Assembly: GCF_042485795.1 (NCBI RefSeq) | Contig: NZ_CP169368.1 | Location: 2,108,001 to 2,172,000, forward strand | Origin: Lonepinella sp042485795 | Lineage (GTDB): Bacteria; Pseudomonadota; Gammaproteobacteria; Enterobacterales; Pasteurellaceae | Length of the DNA: 64,000 nt | Direction of reading: 5' to 3' | Part shown: positions 61,181-64,000 of the stretch, in pieces | Layout: each line of letters begins with the position of its first letter | How positions within the stretch are numbered: position 1 is the stretch's first letter | The notes under the pieces: model-generated | What the model saw: only the letters and a program-made list of their open reading frames with translations | Databases searched by the model: none | What the model was told of the DNA's origin: nothing | Made by a program: the position numbers and the translations under genes

Positions 61181-62143
61181 TTATTTCACAACCCCACCAC
61201 TTGCCTGTAAATCGGCATGATAAGATGAACGCACAAAAGGTCCGCAAGCTGCATGTTCAAAGCCCATAGCTTCGGCTTTTTCACGCAGTTCGTCAAACTC
61301 AACTGGAGGCACGTAACGAGCAACAGGTAAATGATGACGACTTGGTTGTAAATATTGCCCCAATGTCAACATGGTCACGCCGTGTTTACGTAAATCTTGC
61401 ATCACCTCTAAGATTTCTTCGTTGGTTTCACCTAATCCTACCATTAAGCCTGATTTAGTTGGAATGTCAGGGAAAACCTGTTTAAATCCTTGTAACAATT
61501 TTAATGACCAGTCATAATCTGCCCCAGGGCGAATTTCACGGTATAGACGTGGTACATTTTCCAAATTATGGTTAAACACATCAGGTGGATTTTCTTTCAA
61601 AATCTCAATCGCTTGTTCAATACGACCGCGAAAATCTGGTACTAGAATCTCAATTTTGGTATTTGGATTTAATGCACGAATTTCACGCACGGTAGCCGAA
61701 AAATGAGCGGCACCACGGTCAGTTAAATCATCACGATCCACTGAGGTAATCACCACATATTTTAATTTCATATCTTGCACTGTTTCCGCCACTTTCCGTG
61801 GTTCATCAGGATCTAATGGCAACGGTTTACCATGAGCCACATCACAGAATGGACAACGGCGAGTACAGATTGCCCCCATAATCATAAAAGTAGCAGTACC
61901 ATGGTTAAAACATTCGTGTAAATTCGGGCAAGACGCTTCTTCACAAACAGAGTGTAACCCGTGACGACGCATACCGTTTTTAATACTATCAATTTTAGCT
62001 GAGTTGGCTGGCAATTTAATCTTCATCCATGCAGGTTTTTTTAATAATTCCTGATCGGGATCGATATTTTTGACCTGAATAATGGACGTTTTAGCCGCAT
62101 CACGGTATTTAACGCCACGTTCCATTTTAAACGGAGTACCCAT
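61181..62143 (-). CDS. lipA: Lipoyl synthase
   Basis: LipA is a radical-SAM enzyme that inserts two sulfurs into octanoyl groups. The 320-residue protein has the auxiliary cluster motif CEEASCPNLHEC, the radical-SAM motif CTRRCPFCD and the C-terminal RSSYHAD with the Ser that ligates the auxiliary cluster. It follows lipB on the same strand after 32 bases. Confidence 0.97.
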   Translation of the reverse strand: MGTPFKMERGVKYRDAAKTSIIQVKNIDPDQELLKKPAWMKIKLPANSAKIDSIKNGMRRHGLHSVCEEASCPNLHECFNHGTATFMIMGAICTRRCPFCDVAHGKPLPLDPDEPRKVAETVQDMKLKYVVITSVDRDDLTDRGAAHFSATVREIRALNPNTKIEILVPDFRGRIEQAIEILKENPPDVFNHNLENVPRLYREIRPGADYDWSLKLLQGFKQVFPDIPTKSGLMVGLGETNEEILEVMQDLRKHGVTMLTLGQYLQPSRHHLPVARYVPPVEFDELREKAEAMGFEHAACGPFVRSSYHADLQASGGVVK

Positions 62144-62175
62144 TTACTATCCTATCATCTATTTTAAACAAAAGT

Positions 62176-62847
62176 TTAATTGTTAAAATTTTGTTGCATA
62201 TTATAGCCTAAAATTTCGCTAAAGTGTGAAACTAATTTTGGTGCAACTTTTTCACAGACAGCATCGGTAGGCTCAATAAAATCTGCTAGTTGGCACATTT
62301 CTAAGCCTACATAACCGCAAGGATTAATATAATGGAACGGTTGCAAATCCATGTTAATATTTAATGCCAAACCATGAAATGAGCAACCTTTACGAATTCG
62401 CAAACCAAGTGAACAGATTTTTTTTTCAGTACCGTTACAATCCACATATACACCAGGGGCATCTGCTTTCGGGTAAGATTGTACGCCATAGTTTGCTAAG
62501 GTTTTCACCACAGATTGTTCCAAGGCAGTGACTAAATGACGCACATTAAGATCTCGCCCTTCTGCTTTGTGACGTTTAATATCAATTAACACATACATGA
62601 CCTGTTGCCCAAGTCCGTGATAGGTAATTTGCCCCCCTCGATCTGATTGCACCACGGGAATTTGACTCGCTTGCAATAAATGTTCTGGTTTGCCTGCCTG
62701 ACCTTGAGTAAATACCGAGTTATGTTGCACTAGCCAAATTTCATCTGGCGTATGTTCATTACGTTGATCAGTAAATTCCTGCATTTTATGCCAAACATCT
62801 TGATAATCTTGTATGCCGAGTTGACGAACAATTAATGGAAGATTCAT
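62176..62847 (-). CDS. lipB: Octanoyltransferase LipB
   Basis: LipB moves octanoate from acyl-ACP to lipoyl domains. The 223-residue protein has DRGGQITYHGLGQQVMYVLI, the catalytic Lys in EKKICSLGLRIRKG and the catalytic Cys in INPCGYVGLEM. It lies between ybeD and lipA, the standard order dacA-ybeD-lipB-lipA. Confidence 0.96.
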   Translation of the reverse strand: MNLPLIVRQLGIQDYQDVWHKMQEFTDQRNEHTPDEIWLVQHNSVFTQGQAGKPEHLLQASQIPVVQSDRGGQITYHGLGQQVMYVLIDIKRHKAEGRDLNVRHLVTALEQSVVKTLANYGVQSYPKADAPGVYVDCNGTEKKICSLGLRIRKGCSFHGLALNINMDLQPFHYINPCGYVGLEMCQLADFIEPTDAVCEKVAPKLVSHFSEILGYNMQQNFNN

Positions 62848-62865
62848 CCTTTTTCCTCAGTGAAT

Positions 62866-63171
62866 TTACAGTACCATTCTTACACCATCAATTTTAGCCA
62901 ATTCAATATAAAGAATTTCTACTTGCTCAATATTTTCCGCAATAATATCAATGGAAACGGAATTATATGTGCCTTTTGAACTAATATGTTCACGAGGATT
63001 ATAATCTCCTTTAGCATATTTTTGCGTCACAACAACCACATCATCAATTAAATCAGGGCGATTCTTACCGACTACTTTAAAAGTGAATGGACAAGGAAAA
63101 TCAAGAAGATCTTTTAATTGTTGTTGCGGAATATCGGCTAAATTAATTTCTTTTACGTTAATCTCTGTCAT
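62866..63171 (-). CDS. ybeD: YbeD-family (DUF493) protein
   Basis: The 101-residue ACT-like protein begins MTEINVKEINLADIPQQQLK and has LLDFPCPFTFKVVGKNRPDL. The open frame extends further upstream, but the ATG at 63171 has AAGGAAA ahead of it. The role is unproven; its constant link with dacA and lip genes suggests a regulatory link with lipoylation or cell wall. It is followed 18 bases later by lipB. Confidence 0.93.
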   Translation of the reverse strand: MTEINVKEINLADIPQQQLKDLLDFPCPFTFKVVGKNRPDLIDDVVVVTQKYAKGDYNPREHISSKGTYNSVSIDIIAENIEQVEILYIELAKIDGVRMVL

Positions 63172-63197
63172 ATTTTTCCTTAAATTTGCAAAAAAGC

Positions 63198-63221
63198 ACC
63201 GCACTTTTTCTAAAGTGCGGT
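63198..63221. terminator. Terminator between dacA and ybeD from inverted uptake signals
   Basis: ACCGCACTTT (63198-63207) and AAAGTGCGGT (63212-63221) around four bases, directly after dacA on the minus strand. Confidence 0.75.
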
Positions 63222-63253
63222 ATATTTTTCTCAAATTTTTCTTATTTTATTAT

Positions 63254-64000
63254 TTAAAACAAACCTTTGATCGTTAAAATCAGCCAATCCCAAGCTCGTC
63301 CAAAGATCCCAGCTTCAGCAACATCTTGCATCACCTGAACATTGATAGTTGCTACATCTTTACCGTCTAATTGATAAATCACTCTACCCACATTTTTCCC
63401 TTTCGCTAATGGGGCTTCAAGTTCTTTGTTGTCATATTCCACACGGACTTTTAAATCCGTTTGGCGACCTTTCGGGATAATAATAAAGCCGTCTTGTAAT
63501 ACACCTACTGGCACTTTATTTTCATCACCATAGTAAACGCTTTTTTCTTCAATAGCTTTACCAGCTTGCAAGGTTTTAATGGTTTCAAAACTATTAAAAC
63601 CCCATTGTAATAATTTCTTGCTCTCAACTTCACGACCTTTATAAGTTGGCACGCCCATTACCACAGAAATTAATCTCATGTCACCATTATTCGTTGCAGA
63701 TGCAACTAGATTATAGCCAGCCTGATCGGTATGCCCTGTTTTCATACCATCAACATTGATGGTTTTATCCCACAACAAGCCATTACGATTTGGTTGTTTA
63801 ATTTTATTAAAAGTGAAGTCTTTTTCGGCGTAAATTTTATATTCTTCGGGTAAATCACGAATAATATGGGAACCAATAATCGCCATATCTCTGGCTGATG
63901 AATACTGATTTGGATCATCTAAACCATGTGGCGTGGTGAAATGCGTATTTTTTAAGCCAAACTTTTCTCCATATTGATTCATCATTTCAATAAATTTATC
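63254..64000 (-). CDS. dacA: D-alanyl-D-alanine carboxypeptidase DacA (PBP5), C-terminal part
   Basis: The gene enters from the right edge; about 248 codons of the 3' part are inside. PBP5 removes the terminal D-Ala from peptidoglycan stems. Visible are LKNTHFTTPHGLDDPNQYS, the active-site KTG motif in DGMKTGHTDQAGYN, the beta-rich C-terminal domain and the amphipathic membrane anchor IFGRAWDWLILTIKGLF at the end. The catalytic SxxK and SxN motifs would lie beyond the window. Confidence 0.94.
   Translation of the reverse strand, partial: DKFIEMMNQYGEKFGLKNTHFTTPHGLDDPNQYSSARDMAIIGSHIIRDLPEEYKIYAEKDFTFNKIKQPNRNGLLWDKTINVDGMKTGHTDQAGYNLVASATNNGDMRLISVVMGVPTYKGREVESKKLLQWGFNSFETIKTLQAGKAIEEKSVYYGDENKVPVGVLQDGFIIIPKGRQTDLKVRVEYDNKELEAPLAKGKNVGRVIYQLDGKDVATINVQVMQDVAEAGIFGRAWDWLILTIKGLF

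Overview
The window is a chromosomal segment of a Pasteurellaceae bacterium that carries the Haemophilus influenzae-type DNA uptake signal. The 9-mer AAGTGCGGT or its complement occurs about forty times by eye from 8.3 kb onwards, inside genes and as inverted pairs that double as terminators. Gene content and order agree: tig-clpP-clpX-lon-ppiD, rpsB-tsf, tmk-holB-ycfH, a TPP riboswitch followed by thiM-thiD-thiE, thrL-thrA-thrB-thrC, lptC-lptA-lptB and dacA-ybeD-lipB-lipA. The genus cannot be fixed from the sequence alone; Haemophilus, Aggregatibacter, Pasteurella and relatives share this uptake signal.

Positions 1-8.3 kb hold a composite defence island read entirely on the minus strand. In transcription order it contains an OLD-like ATPase/TOPRIM nuclease, an N-terminal stub of a type III DNA methyltransferase (mod), an intact rhuM gene, an N-terminal stub of a type III restriction subunit (res), cas3, a second and different ATPase/TOPRIM-like gene, cas5c and the start of cas8c. 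This is a type I-C CRISPR-Cas operon placed directly behind a gutted type III restriction-modification locus. An AT-rich ATPase gene sits between cas3 and cas5, where type I-C operons normally have nothing. Between that gene and cas5 lies a 12-base match to the conserved 3' end of type I-C repeats, followed by a perfect 11-bp hairpin in the cas5 leader. The uptake signal is scarce here, as expected of transferred DNA.

From 8.3 to 17.9 kb come nhaA with a possible leader peptide, a VirK/YbjX-family gene, a classical autotransporter with Fur-like and paired PurR-like sites upstream, purL with its own PurR operator, and tRNA-Ser(UGA). From 18 to 37.5 kb is a nearly all-minus housekeeping block: rpsO, cpdA-nudF, a phosphopantetheinyl transferase, htpG with a heat-shock promoter, an opacity-like porin, sprT, frr, pyrH, tsf, rpsB with its autoregulatory leader, ppiD, lon with a heat-shock promoter, clpX, clpP, tig and a BON-LysM protein. 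It is interrupted only by a plus-strand phosphoethanolamine transferase gene between pyrH and tsf.

From 37.6 to 46.6 kb the plus strand carries a zinc metallopeptidase gene, plsY, mltG-tmk-holB-tatD, a DUF1523-type membrane protein gene, folA, the thiamine salvage operon and folB. From 46.6 to 57 kb the minus strand carries emrA-emrB, a VanY-like peptidase, a highly structured 180-base non-coding element, yffB-dapE, and the thr operon with an unusually Met-rich leader peptide. From 57 to 64 kb are yggS, lptC-lptA-lptB, a PtsN homologue without its phosphorylatable histidine, rapZ, and then convergent lipA, lipB, ybeD and the 3' part of dacA.

The points most worth following are the hybrid CRISPR / gutted type III / OLD-like operon with its repeat-like regulatory element, the His-to-Arg PtsN together with the missing local hpf and npr genes, the Met-rich thrL, the structured element at 50.08-50.26 kb, and the paired PurR-like sites upstream of the autotransporter.
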